NCBI GenBank assembly: GCA_023389255.1
Contig: JAEWER010000033.1
Span: 1 to 64,000 of the forward strand
Length of the DNA: 64,000 nucleotides
DNA from: Bacillota bacterium
Lineage (GTDB): Bacteria > Bacillota > Clostridia > Saccharofermentanales > DTU023
Reading direction: 5' to 3'
This document shows positions 1 to 9,419 of the stretch, in pieces. A program made the translations under genes and the position numbers. Positions within the stretch are counted from its first letter, which is position 1. Every line of letters begins with the position of its first letter. The notes below the pieces were generated by a model. The model was given only the letters and a program-made list of their open reading frames with translations. It ran no database searches and had not been told where the DNA came from.

Positions 1-164
1 GGATAAACTCCACTCAAAATTTTCATCAAAGTGGATTTGCCAGCACCATTTTCGCCCACAATCGCACAAATGGATTGTGGGCGAATGCTAAAACTTACAT
101 CATCTAAAGCTCTTACGCCAGGAAACAACTTAGTGATGTGGCGCATCTCTAGTAGATTCTGCAT
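1..164 (-). CDS. Sugar ABC transporter ATPase, N-terminal fragment
   Basis: This is the 5' end of a minus-strand gene that runs off the left edge of the window. About 54 codons are visible, beginning [20 protein letters not shown] and including the Walker A motif GENGAGKST. The [14 protein letters not shown] lead-in is typical of the first nucleotide-binding domain of the double-domain ATPases of the MglA/XylG/RbsA family, which power monosaccharide import. It follows the ChvE-like binding protein gene by 14 bases, so the two are almost certainly one operon. Only the first P-loop is visible, so the two-domain architecture is inferred from the family. Confidence 0.85.
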   Translation of the reverse strand, partial: MQNLLEMRHITKLFPGVRALDDVSFSIRPQSICAIVGENGAGKSTLMKILSGVY

Positions 165-178
165 CTTCTTAGCCTCAA

Positions 179-1318
179 TTATTTGAGTTCTGACTCTTGG
201 TAATAACCGCTATCAATCAGTAATTCTTTGTAGTTATCCTTGTCTACTGCTTGCGGTTGTAACAGGAATGAAGGAACAACTTTGACGCCATTATTGTAGG
301 TTTCGGTGTCGTTTACGGGTGCCTCTTTACCTTGGCTGATCGCTTCCACCATCTCTACAACTTTAGCTGCTAGAGCACGAGTATCTTTGAAGACCGACAT
401 GGATTGATCGCCTGCCAAAATTGCTTTGACATTGGATAAGTTTGCATCTTGACCAGTAATTACAGGCATGGGCTTTTCTGCAGTACCATAGCCACCAGAT
501 TTCAACGCTGATTGCACACCTAAAGAAACGGAGTCGTTAGAGCATAAAACAGCGTCAACTTTTTTATCGGTGTAATTGGCAGTTAAGATGTTGTCCATTC
601 TGGTTTGAGCTTCTTGCTCATCCCAGTTAGGAGTAGCACATTGCTCTTTCGTGGTTTGACCAGACTGTACTACTAAGACACCTTGATCAATGTATGGCTG
701 TAAAACTTCCATAGCACCACCAAAGAAGAAATTGACATTGTTATCATCTAACGGACCTGTTGCAATCTCTAAGTTAAAGGGACCTTTTTCTTTCTCTAAA
801 TTCAATGCTTTAACGATATACTCGCCTTGAATTTTACCGACTAAGGTGTTGTCAAAAGTTGCATAGTAATCAATGGCATCAGTATTCAAAATTAGGCGAT
901 CATAAGAAATAACTGCGATACCATCTTGCTTCGCTGAATCGAGCACTGTGGTAAGAGCTCCACCATCGATAGCGGCTACAACGATTACTTTTGCGCCCTT
1001 GGTGATCATGTTTTCAATTTGTGAAACCTGAGAATCAACTTTATTCTCGGCATACTCCAACTGAACTTTGTAACCTTTTTCCTCTAACAGTTTTTGCATG
1101 TTAGCACCATCTTGGTTCCAACGTTGCAAAGATTTGGTGGGCATAGATACACCGATCAAAATGTCGCTATTAGCTACATTGGTATCAGCTTGCTCACCTT
1201 GTTCACTTGTTTGTGCCTTACCAGTTGTTTGAGCATCCCCTTGATTGGTTTTGCTACAGCCAACTAACAAACACATTGCCATGACAACAGCTAAAAATAA
1301 AGCTAGTTTTTTGTGCAT
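179..1318 (-). CDS. ChvE-like sugar-binding lipoprotein of an ABC importer
   Basis: A 379-residue extracellular solute receptor. It has a lipoprotein signal (Lys-Lys, hydrophobic core, lipobox LVGC with Cys21), then a Thr/Gln-rich linker and a periplasmic-binding-protein type 1 fold ([33 protein letters not shown], a [16 protein letters not shown] segment). Those motifs match the ChvE/multiple-monosaccharide receptor family, which usually binds aldoses such as glucose, galactose, xylose or arabinose; the exact ligand cannot be read. The ATG at 1318 is chosen over an upstream in-frame start because GAGG lies about 8 bases before it and it starts directly with MHKKLALFL. The ATPase gene follows immediately; a permease is expected outside the window. 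Confidence 0.85.
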   Translation of the reverse strand: MHKKLALFLAVVMAMCLLVGCSKTNQGDAQTTGKAQTSEQGEQADTNVANSDILIGVSMPTKSLQRWNQDGANMQKLLEEKGYKVQLEYAENKVDSQVSQIENMITKGAKVIVVAAIDGGALTTVLDSAKQDGIAVISYDRLILNTDAIDYYATFDNTLVGKIQGEYIVKALNLEKEKGPFNLEIATGPLDDNNVNFFFGGAMEVLQPYIDQGVLVVQSGQTTKEQCATPNWDEQEAQTRMDNILTANYTDKKVDAVLCSNDSVSLGVQSALKSGGYGTAEKPMPVITGQDANLSNVKAILAGDQSMSVFKDTRALAAKVVEMVEAISQGKEAPVNDTETYNNGVKVVPSFLLQPQAVDKDNYKELLIDSGYYQESELK

Positions 1319-1337
1319 ATTACTACCTCGCTCGTCT

Positions 1338-1353
1338 GCGTGCTCGTGCACGC
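1338..1353 (-). promoter_or_regulatory. GC-rich leader hairpin upstream of the ChvE-like gene
   Basis: GCGTGC and GCACGC form a perfect 6-bp stem around a 4-base loop, just upstream of the GAGG ribosome site in otherwise AT-rich DNA. A 10-bp palindrome TTTGTACAAA (1372-1381) lies a little further upstream and could be an operator. Function is inferred; the symmetry is directly visible. Confidence 0.4.
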
Positions 1354-1465
1354 TTTTATTTAAGGTTACATTTTGTACAAATGGTCAACAATGCACAGAA
1401 CTAACAAGAAAAGCTCTTATTTTTGTGATCTTTGCACAATTAATGTGCTTAAAATGGTTTTTCTT

Positions 1466-1499
1466 GCAAAGAAAAAGCCCTCAACCTAGGTTGAGGGCA
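1466..1499 (-). terminator. Intrinsic terminator of the subtilase gene
   Basis: Perfect inverted repeat GCCCTCAACC/GGTTGAGGGC (1477-1498). On the minus strand it is followed by TTTTTC. It lies 18 bases after the protease stop codon. Confidence 0.85.
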
Positions 1500-1516
1500 G
1501 AGATGAGAGAGAACAA

Positions 1517-4500
1517 TTAGTCTCTTCTTCTATTAGCGATTAACCACCAGAGCAAGACGCCACCTGTTGCAATCAACAAGAGCAAGAGAATCCACCAGGG
1601 GAAGCCTGCAGTAGAACTCTTTGCGCTTTCTGCTTTAGCCGTAGTAGTTGGCACTCCATTATACTTGAGTTCCGCCTTATCATTGGCTACCGATGTAGTA
1701 GCTTTGGTTGTGGCTTTAGTTGTAACTTCAGCCTTCGTTGTAGCTGTTGTAGTTACATTAGCCTTAGCTACATTAGCATTGCCCTTAGCAGGAGTATTGC
1801 TACTTAAGCGATAGTAACGTGGTGTGCTATTTACATAACCATGGTTAATAGTTCTACCTCCATCATTGGAGCTACCACCACTATTAGCGTTGTTATCTGG
1901 ATTTACTGGTTGCTCATTAGTGTTAGGAGCAGGTTTTTGTGTTTGTCCCGGTTTGCTCGGCTTCACAGGCTCGCTAGGTTTAGAGGGTTTACCCGGCTTA
2001 CCAGGAGTGGTTGGCTTAGTTTTATCAGGTGTCGGCTTTTCCGTCGGCTTGGGCTCTGGCTTTTCGCCTTCGAAAGTTACACTGACAGTTACCTCTTGCT
2101 CACTTCCATCAGGCAATTGAACTTTCAACTTGATGTCGCGTGTACCAGGCGTTCTATCGATTTTACCAACAGGCTGTACACTAATCGGTTTCACTTTATC
2201 ACCAAGCGAATCGGTGATCTCTACTAAACCAGACCAATCGTTGTTGTCTGTCTTTACTTTGCCAGCAACACCAGAAACTTTGTATGCCACTTTAGCTTCA
2301 AACTCTAAGGTCTCTTCTGAGACATTTCCAGCCTTATCTGTAGCTCTTACCACTAAGGTATGACCACCAGGTGTGCTGATCTCAGTACCACTCTCATAAG
2401 GTTGGTTATCCAACGAAATCTCAACAGTTGCTTCTGGGTCATCAGTACTGATATTCAGGATACTGGGAATGGTTAGCTTATCACCCTTGAGATTATCACC
2501 ACTGATGGTAATATTCGGAGCCTCCTGATCTAAGATAAAGCGATATTTCTTGGCAAACGAATTACCAAAACCATCGGTAACTTCAATCATTAGGTAATCA
2601 CCATCTTGTGAGGGTGCTGTGTAGCTAAAGTCTTGCTTAATGGCATCGCCACCAGGTGAAGCCAATTCTAAGAAATTCTTAACTACTTCACCATTGATAA
2701 ACAAGGTATACCCATAACCATTATCTGTGATGGTACCTGTGATATCAGTGGTTTCAGTGTTCGTGTAAATTGTGTCATCTGGCTCGATTTCTTGATCAAT
2801 TGTTAACAGAGGTAAGGTCTTATCGTAGTAGACCATTAAGCCACTGTCATAAGCAATCGTGCCATCTGCTTCCTTAATTACCACACCGATATTATTCTCA
2901 ATCTCTTGCAAGCTCACGAGATGCGAGAAAGTTAAGTCATCAGCCACAGGCACTTCCTCGCCTGCGATCAGCACTTGACCAACAGGACGGTTCAAATGTC
3001 CTTGAACATTCAACTTACCATCTTCTACCAAGGCATGAGTATCATTGATGAACATCAAATGACTGATTCCACCGTCATACCAGACTTTCAGAGGAACTTC
3101 TGTGTCCGAATTCAGTGTTTTAACCTCTGCAGTGCTTTCGTTGCCAGCTTCATCTATGGCACGAATAGTCATTTTGTTAGTCCAGTCAGCAGGTGCTTCA
3201 CCCGTAAAATTACCACTTTCATCTACAGGTACATTCAAGGTAGAGCCAACGTTGACTTTAACCTTGCCACCCAAGTTGTCACTTACCGTACCCGAAACAC
3301 TAACCTTCTTGTTATCAGAGGTATAGCGCAATATTGCACCATCAGCAGGATTAGTTATCTTTAGTTCGGGTGCTGTAATGTCATAACGCAAGACCTGCGG
3401 AGCTACGTCAGTATCTTGTGCAATTACTTCATTTTTCTCATTTCTGGCCTGCCAGGTTAAGGTGTTACTACCTTCGTTTAACGCAACAGCTACTTCAAAG
3501 AAACCTTCCTCGTCGGGAGTAGTTTCTACACCCATTACAGTCAGTTTCTTAATATCGCTAGAAGCTGTACCGGAAAGCAAGAATTTACCATCTTCTAATA
3601 AGTATTTATTTCTTGCGTTGACCCAAGCCTCATCCTCTGGCAGATTGTGGAAGTATACTGTTTTATCGCTCAAAGGCAAGATTAAACTACTGATGTTGTA
3701 AACACCATCCAAGACACCAATGGTTAAAACATGATGTCCTTCGCTTAGATCTGCTTTCTTGATCTTAACGATATAGGTATCTTTTTCACCTTCAACAGGC
3801 TCTGCTGATTGTAGGCGCTCATTGTCTACATAGTAGCCAACGGTGCCGTTGTCTAAGCCAATGCCTTCATCTTTGGCTTTGAATTTAACTGTAAACTCAG
3901 TATCGTCACTGTTTTGCGAAATGATCTCTAAAATCGGCTTTGTCACATCAACCTTAATAGGCAGATAGAGATATTGTTGAGTCGTCTTGTTAGAGAAGGT
4001 ATCAGCAGTTAAACGGATATAGTATTGACCATCTTCAACAGCTTCATATTCACCAGTCTTTTCGTTGTAGACGCTACCATCCCAAAGACCATTGCTGAAT
4101 CCAGAATCATGTTTTTCTGCGCTGTGTAATGAACGGCGAACATAGTCTTCATAGCCAATACGCACAACCGGTTTAGCGCTGTCGCTCTTTTCTTTAACTA
4201 CATCTGCGTGCACAGTTTTAACGTTACGCAACATTGCTAAAACAACTTGTCCAATATCGTAGTAACCGTCTCCATTGGGTGAAATAGCAATTTTTTCTGG
4301 ATCTATTTTTTGCGAGAAAGTAAATATATCAAAACTTGCACCTAAGTAAGAACCATCTTTGTCGACTAAGCCTGTGTAATCATAAAGAGATTCCGCATCT
4401 CCCTTAGGCTTATCAAAGACACCTTCCTTACCCCAGTCACCACAGAAGCCCATGTAGGGGAAGCTCAAATTAGGAGCTCCATCTTCTGACTTAAAGGTAA

Positions 4501-6682
4501 TATAACCCTCAACAAACTGGTTTAAGCTAGCATTGCCTGTTGATACATTAACTGTTAAAGATGCCGTGCCATGTGCAGGAACTGTGAGTTTTTGCTCAGA
4601 GACAGTTGCACTAGCTCCCGACAACACACTTTCTTGTGCTGGAGAGTTCTTAGCTACATTTTCTGTATACACAGCACCAGGATCTACTGTATATGTCTTG
4701 TCTTTATCTGAGTAGTTAGTGAAATTCAATGTAAAGGAGGCAGAACCATCAAATTCATGCAAAGAATGTACACCCTTACCTTCATCACTAGTAATAGTTA
4801 CACGGTTTTTGTAAGCATCCGATACATTAATTGCACCTGCACCTTGACGTCTTGGTGAAACTACCAGACCAGTACCGGCACCAGCATCGATCAAAGGTTT
4901 AGCCGTGTTGGTTAAACTCAGACGCACGAACTTTTGTAAGCCAATTTCTGGCTCAAAGCCATCAGCGCGTAAAGCACCCATTAACAAAGCTACTGAACCA
5001 GCAACGTGAGGCGTGGCCATACTTGTACCTGACATTTCACCATATTCATTATGGTTTAAGGTAGATGTAATATTACCACCAGGTGCTGTTACTTCAGGTT
5101 TGAAGTTTAATTCTGGTGTAGGCCCAAAAGAGGTAAATGCTGAAATCTCTCTAGAACCTGTGTAATCAGGTAAGAAAGACATTTTAATCTTTTCGTGTTT
5201 GCCCAAAGCCTCTACCAATTTGGCGCCAACTTCTTGGCTAACTGCAACTGAAGGAATTTCAATGGACTCAATGCCAGCCATGCCAAAATTACCCTCTTGG
5301 TTATTGGCAACGATAGCACCTACAGCATTGTGCTCTTGTACTCGTTGCAATTTTTCAGAGAAAGCAATTTCACCACGACGAATAAAAGCAATTTTTCCTG
5401 TTAAATCTGACTTAACTTCGTCTTCTTTAGCTAAGCCTACATCTACCAATTCATACTCTGCTTCTTTGTCCCATTTTTCTTCTTGACCACCTACTGCGAA
5501 TAAGAACTCAGACGGTTCTGTATCTTGATGCAGAATGTGACCCATAAAGCCAGTAGGTTTTGCATTGTTTTGCGAAGCAACTGTAAACGCTTCATCACCA
5601 GTAGCAGGTGTACCTAAGGAGCCATTATCAGTCATACCAATAGTATTGACAGGTAATCTCAAGGTATCGCTAGCACCAGCTGACATTGCAGCATTACCTG
5701 CTGCTACACAGCAGACCACGCCTGCTTCTGTAGCTTTTCTGATAGCAACAATTTCAGGATCATCTGGATTTGCAACACCATTGTCGGCACCCAAACTCAT
5801 GTTGATAACATCAGCGCCTAAACGCACTGATTCTTCAATGGCTTTAACCACTACGTCTGAGAAAGCCGATTGATCGCTCTCATCATTAGAGAATACTTTC
5901 ATGGCCAACAGCTGTGCCTCGGGTGCCACACCTCTGATGCCCTTCTCTGCTTTTAAATCTTCGTCGGTCGCATTAGCAGCTACGATACCCGCAACGTGCA
6001 TACCATGCATACTTTTGCCTAGTTCGTCTCTATCAATTACGACGTCGTTACCATCAGCAAAGTTATAGCCATAAGGAACTTTAGCAGTGTACTGCGTTTC
6101 TGTACCCTGTTTAATATCCTTGATTTTAGCTTTAGACGGATCACTCAAGCGCATATCTTTATGTGTGACATCAATACCCGTATCGATAATGGAGATAACC
6201 ATACCCTCACCTGCATGAGAGCCAAATTCTTTACTCCATAAATCAGCTGCTTTTGATAATTCAACAGCATCTGCCATCACAGGAATCATTTTTTTGGCAT
6301 AACTTACTTTGCTAACACCATCAATAGCTCTGATTTCACTTACATATTTACGAGCAATATCTAAGCTGAAGCCATTCAACAAATAGTCAAATTCTTGACG
6401 GAACGTAGCCTTATCTGAAAGCTCCTTGATCTTGGCTTCAATTGCACTGTGATTACCATTAGTTTGTACGATGACACGTACAATTTCTTCTGGATCACCC
6501 TGATCGGCAGAAACACGCTCAGTATTTTTAGCTACGTCTTCTATAAAGCGTTTTTCTTGCTCTGTAAGAGTTTTAGCCGGTAGCTTATGTGTTTTAGCTT
6601 CTACTAGAGGAGAAGGTAGAAGTGAAAGCATAAGTAAACCAGCTGTAAACAAACTGACAAGCTTTTGCTTCTTTAAGCTCAT
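1517..6682 (-). CDS. Giant membrane-anchored subtilisin-like (S8) protease, lactocepin/C5a-peptidase type
   Basis: About 1721 residues. Order (numbered from an upstream GTG two codons earlier): signal peptide (1-31), inhibitor-like prodomain (about 50-135), S8 catalytic domain with Asp169 (IIDTGID), His228 (HGMHVAG), oxyanion Asn332 (AAGN) and Ser556 (GTSMATPH), interrupted by a PA insert (about 410-500). Then come an Fn3-like domain and several Ig-like/cadherin-like modules (YDITAPELKITNPADG, LDQEAPNITI), a Pro/Lys/Thr-rich wall-spanning tail, a Thr-Ala-rich stalk, and a C-terminal transmembrane helix ending NRRRD. There is no LPxTG, so it appears membrane-anchored instead of sortase-linked. 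The ATG at 6682 is preferred because AAGGAG sits 5 bases upstream. Substrate is unknown; relatives cut host chemokines, complement C5a or casein. Confidence 0.93.
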   Translation of the reverse strand: MSLKKQKLVSLFTAGLLMLSLLPSPLVEAKTHKLPAKTLTEQEKRFIEDVAKNTERVSADQGDPEEIVRVIVQTNGNHSAIEAKIKELSDKATFRQEFDYLLNGFSLDIARKYVSEIRAIDGVSKVSYAKKMIPVMADAVELSKAADLWSKEFGSHAGEGMVISIIDTGIDVTHKDMRLSDPSKAKIKDIKQGTETQYTAKVPYGYNFADGNDVVIDRDELGKSMHGMHVAGIVAANATDEDLKAEKGIRGVAPEAQLLAMKVFSNDESDQSAFSDVVVKAIEESVRLGADVINMSLGADNGVANPDDPEIVAIRKATEAGVVCCVAAGNAAMSAGASDTLRLPVNTIGMTDNGSLGTPATGDEAFTVASQNNAKPTGFMGHILHQDTEPSEFLFAVGGQEEKWDKEAEYELVDVGLAKEDEVKSDLTGKIAFIRRGEIAFSEKLQRVQEHNAVGAIVANNQEGNFGMAGIESIEIPSVAVSQEVGAKLVEALGKHEKIKMSFLPDYTGSREISAFTSFGPTPELNFKPEVTAPGGNITSTLNHNEYGEMSGTSMATPHVAGSVALLMGALRADGFEPEIGLQKFVRLSLTNTAKPLIDAGAGTGLVVSPRRQGAGAINVSDAYKNRVTITSDEGKGVHSLHEFDGSASFTLNFTNYSDKDKTYTVDPGAVYTENVAKNSPAQESVLSGASATVSEQKLTVPAHGTASLTVNVSTGNASLNQFVEGYITFKSEDGAPNLSFPYMGFCGDWGKEGVFDKPKGDAESLYDYTGLVDKDGSYLGASFDIFTFSQKIDPEKIAISPNGDGYYDIGQVVLAMLRNVKTVHADVVKEKSDSAKPVVRIGYEDYVRRSLHSAEKHDSGFSNGLWDGSVYNEKTGEYEAVEDGQYYIRLTADTFSNKTTQQYLYLPIKVDVTKPILEIISQNSDDTEFTVKFKAKDEGIGLDNGTVGYYVDNERLQSAEPVEGEKDTYIVKIKKADLSEGHHVLTIGVLDGVYNISSLILPLSDKTVYFHNLPEDEAWVNARNKYLLEDGKFLLSGTASSDIKKLTVMGVETTPDEEGFFEVAVALNEGSNTLTWQARNEKNEVIAQDTDVAPQVLRYDITAPELKITNPADGAILRYTSDNKKVSVSGTVSDNLGGKVKVNVGSTLNVPVDESGNFTGEAPADWTNKMTIRAIDEAGNESTAEVKTLNSDTEVPLKVWYDGGISHLMFINDTHALVEDGKLNVQGHLNRPVGQVLIAGEEVPVADDLTFSHLVSLQEIENNIGVVIKEADGTIAYDSGLMVYYDKTLPLLTIDQEIEPDDTIYTNTETTDITGTITDNGYGYTLFINGEVVKNFLELASPGGDAIKQDFSYTAPSQDGDYLMIEVTDGFGNSFAKKYRFILDQEAPNITISGDNLKGDKLTIPSILNISTDDPEATVEISLDNQPYESGTEISTPGGHTLVVRATDKAGNVSEETLEFEAKVAYKVSGVAGKVKTDNNDWSGLVEITDSLGDKVKPISVQPVGKIDRTPGTRDIKLKVQLPDGSEQEVTVSVTFEGEKPEPKPTEKPTPDKTKPTTPGKPGKPSKPSEPVKPSKPGQTQKPAPNTNEQPVNPDNNANSGGSSNDGGRTINHGYVNSTPRYYRLSSNTPAKGNANVAKANVTTTATTKAEVTTKATTKATTSVANDKAELKYNGVPTTTAKAESAKSSTAGFPWWILLLLLIATGGVLLWWLIANRRRD

Positions 6683-6873
6683 ACGCACTCCTTACTAATC
6701 GAGCTTTAATTCGGTATTTTGACGAACTAAAGACGATTTGTTAAATGAATGGTTAATTTTAGCATAATTGTTTGGTTGCTAATTGTTAATTTGTAGACAG
6801 GAAACCCCTTAGCGTTTTAATCTCTGAATTTATAAAAATCAAACTCTATTTATAGATATCATTTATGCAACTA

Positions 6874-6902
6874 GCGACATTTTAATCAACGTATGTTATA
6901 AA
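6874..6902 (+). promoter_or_regulatory. Possible promoter of the small lipoprotein gene
   Basis: GCGACA (6874-6879), a 17-base spacer and TATAAA (6897-6902) lie 35 bases before the start codon. The -35 match is only 4 of 6, so this is tentative. Confidence 0.4.
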
Positions 6903-6936
6903 CATTCTTTAAACGAAGAATATTACTGGAGGTTAT

Positions 6937-7593
6937 ATGAGAAAACTACATCGTAATTTGTTAGCACTAGGCCTTTGCTCTGTTTGTTTAACAGCTTGTA
7001 CGCGAAACTCGACTACAACAACTCAAAGACAAACAACAATTACTATTACAGCAAAACACAGTAGTGCAACCAATTCCAGTACGCAGGTTAAAACTACTTC
7101 CAGATCTGATGGTGAAACGGATATGCAAAATTTCAAACAAAAATTTAGTACCCTGCAAACTAAACCAACTTCTGATCTCACTGAACTCCCCATCGAATAT
7201 TGCCTGTTCAGAACAGATGATTTAGCTTCGCAAAATCAATTATCTGCCCCTTTAATCTTAGCTACATCAGACGATGCTAGAGCTTTTCTTGTTGAAAACG
7301 AAGGCAACTACGATTTCAGTAAACCTGCTCATAAAGGTACAGACAATAATTTGCAGGATTATCTAAAATCACTAGGCGACAACTTTTGGCAGGAGCATAA
7401 TATAATTGTTATCCCTCAAAAAGCACCCAGTGGCTCTGATAGGTTCGAGATTGAAAAAATTTACCAACGGGAAAATAAAGCACTTGTTGTGATTAAGCAT
7501 AGCAAACCTCTCGGACAAGGAACTGCCGATGTAGCAACCTGGCACTTTCTGATTCCTGTGCCAAAAGAAATAACTGAAGTTCATCTCAAATAG
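6937..7593 (+). CDS. Small secreted lipoprotein, function unknown
   Basis: A 218-residue protein with a lipoprotein signal (lipobox LTAC, Cys21), a Thr/Ser/Gln-rich linker of about 40 residues and one compact domain (about 60-218). The domain contains FWQEHNIIVIPQKAPSGSDRFEIEKI and ends in a TADVATWHFLIPVPKEI strand. This pattern resembles small beta-rich lipoproteins common in Firmicutes and is faintly like the PrcB C-terminal domain, but I cannot assign it. A strong GGAGG precedes the ATG. It is transcribed divergently from the large protease and convergently with ctpA. It is one of only three plus-strand genes in the window, so it is probably a single-gene unit. Confidence 0.8.
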   Translation: MRKLHRNLLALGLCSVCLTACTRNSTTTTQRQTTITITAKHSSATNSSTQVKTTSRSDGETDMQNFKQKFSTLQTKPTSDLTELPIEYCLFRTDDLASQNQLSAPLILATSDDARAFLVENEGNYDFSKPAHKGTDNNLQDYLKSLGDNFWQEHNIIVIPQKAPSGSDRFEIEKIYQRENKALVVIKHSKPLGQGTADVATWHFLIPVPKEITEVHLK

Positions 7594-7623
7594 TAGTCAG
7601 TATTTAGCTATCTTAAGTATCCT

Positions 7624-7664
7624 AAAAAAAGGCGACTTTCGCAAATTGCAATAGTCGCCTTTTA
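7624..7664. terminator. Bidirectional terminator between the lipoprotein gene and ctpA
   Basis: Stem GGCGACT (7631-7637) pairs with AGTCGCC (7653-7659). A-runs on the left and T-runs on the right allow termination on both strands, which fits the convergent genes. Confidence 0.85.
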
Positions 7665-7683
7665 TGTCTCTAGTTAATTATCT

Positions 7684-9411
7684 CTACGGCTTTTGTGTTG
7701 TAGGTGTCTCCTTATTTTGTTCCGTCGCTTTGTTCTTTGCTTTTTCAGCTTGTTGTTTAGCTTGCTCTTCTTTTACTAGATCGCCATAAGTTTTACCTGT
7801 GATCAGTTCTAGAGCCTTTTGTAGTTGTGCATCTTGTTCATCAGTTAGCTGACCCACACTGTAGCCAGCAACCTCATCGCTCAAAGTTACTTCATAATCA
7901 GGTGCTAAGCCTTTATCCTGAATATTTTCACCATTGGGCAGATAGTAGTAGAAGTTAGTAATGTTTACAGCACTGCCATCTTCTAAATCTAGGCTCAAGG
8001 TGCCAACACCTTTACCATAGGTATTTTCGCCGATTAGAGTTGCACGCTTGTAATCACGTAAAGTTCCTGAGAACAACTCACTGGCGCTAGCAGTATATTT
8101 GTTTGTCAGAATATAGAATTGCATATCTTGCGACACGCCGGTAAAGGCATCAGACTTTTCTTCCTTAACATAAGGCATGCCTGCGTCACGGCCACGCTCT
8201 TCTATAATCTTGCCCTCAGGCAAGAGATAGTCCAACATAGCCACAACTTCTTTAACAAGGCCTCCTGGATTGCTACGCAAATCGATAACAACTTTTTTAG
8301 CGCCTTGTTGCTCTGCCTTGCTGATTGCTGCTTCAAAATTCTTGCTCACACCCTCATCAAAAGAAGTAACACGAATATAAGGAATACCACTGATCAAAGT
8401 ACGAGTACGAATATCGGCATTAGTAATCTTGGCTCTTTTTAGTGTTAACTCCAGCTCTTTGTTGTGGCTGGGACGGAAAACAGTCAATTTTACTTCTGTG
8501 CCTTCCTTGCCTTTCACAAGATTGGTTAATTCAGTGATGCTCTTTAACTCAGTTACGTCTTTGCCGTCAACCTTGGTAATAACATCATGCACTTGAACAC
8601 CACTCTCGCTAGCAGGAGAGTTATCTACTAAATCGACAATTGTATATGTGCCTTGCAATCCTTGGATTACAGCACCAATACCACTGTATTCACCCGCTAT
8701 ATCAGCCTTGCTAGCAGCATTTTCTTCTGCAGTCAGATAACCAGTAAATTTACTGTCCATCTTGCTTGCCACACCAGCAGCCATAGCTTCGTAGATTTCT
8801 TCATCAGTTAAATCACGATAATAATAATCACGTAAAAGCTCGACTACCCTATCCAGCTTTTTTTTGGCACGGTCAGCAGCCGCTGGATCACTTTTGGTCT
8901 TTGTCTCTGTACCATCTTTTTCCTGTGAAACATCAGATTTATTCAGATCCGACAGATTAACAGAGGAAATATTAGAAAGCTCTAAGCCTGGAACAAAATT
9001 TTTCCCCTGGCGCACAGACATATAGATACCGACAGCAAAGGCTACAATCAATAAAATCCAGGAACAATAACCGAGCAACTTCCACTTTCTGCCATAACGC
9101 TTGCGGTTAGGTACATTGCGCAGAATTTCTTTACGCTTACCAGCACTATTAATATAGCGATCAAATGGTGGATCACTATCCAGCATCATATCTGGTTTAA
9201 TTTCTTCTTGTGGCGGGTAAGGTAGATGCGAATCAAAAAGATAGTGATCAGCTTGTTGTTTCTGCTCAACCTTTTTACCACTATCAACTGTCGCACCCTG
9301 CGAGAAATTAGTCTCAGTGTTGTTAATATTAGTAACTACGTTCTCTTCCGCTCCAACAGGAACTTGAGAGTTTTGTTGCTGTAATTCTTTATTCTTGTCT
9401 TGCTCTTGCAT
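7684..9411 (-). CDS. ctpA: S41 carboxy-terminal processing protease (CtpA family)
   Basis: A 575-residue membrane-bound serine protease. It has an unusually long hydrophilic cytoplasmic N-terminus (about 110 residues), one transmembrane helix (about 111-132), a PDZ domain (about 240-330) and an S41 catalytic domain. The catalytic dyad is visible as Ser444 in TASASE and Lys467 in GENTYGKG. A Gln/Lys-rich tail ends the protein. CtpA enzymes degrade or trim envelope proteins, often peptidoglycan hydrolases. It is the last gene of ftsE-ftsX-M23-ctpA, 8 bases after the hydrolase stop, so it plausibly controls the turnover of that hydrolase. The ribosome site GGATGAG overlaps the end of the upstream gene. 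Confidence 0.93.
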   Translation of the reverse strand: MQEQDKNKELQQQNSQVPVGAEENVVTNINNTETNFSQGATVDSGKKVEQKQQADHYLFDSHLPYPPQEEIKPDMMLDSDPPFDRYINSAGKRKEILRNVPNRKRYGRKWKLLGYCSWILLIVAFAVGIYMSVRQGKNFVPGLELSNISSVNLSDLNKSDVSQEKDGTETKTKSDPAAADRAKKKLDRVVELLRDYYYRDLTDEEIYEAMAAGVASKMDSKFTGYLTAEENAASKADIAGEYSGIGAVIQGLQGTYTIVDLVDNSPASESGVQVHDVITKVDGKDVTELKSITELTNLVKGKEGTEVKLTVFRPSHNKELELTLKRAKITNADIRTRTLISGIPYIRVTSFDEGVSKNFEAAISKAEQQGAKKVVIDLRSNPGGLVKEVVAMLDYLLPEGKIIEERGRDAGMPYVKEEKSDAFTGVSQDMQFYILTNKYTASASELFSGTLRDYKRATLIGENTYGKGVGTLSLDLEDGSAVNITNFYYYLPNGENIQDKGLAPDYEVTLSDEVAGYSVGQLTDEQDAQLQKALELITGKTYGDLVKEEQAKQQAEKAKNKATEQNKETPTTQKP

Positions 9412-9419
9412 AGCTCATC

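Noticed and set aside
1841..2227. Plus-strand open frames inside the subtilase tail
   Set aside because: They mirror the Pro/Lys-rich codons of the real minus-strand gene and lack initiation signals.
3045..3058. Perfect Fnr consensus TTGAT-N4-ATCAA
   Set aside because: It lies deep inside the subtilase coding sequence, far from any start, so it is most likely chance.
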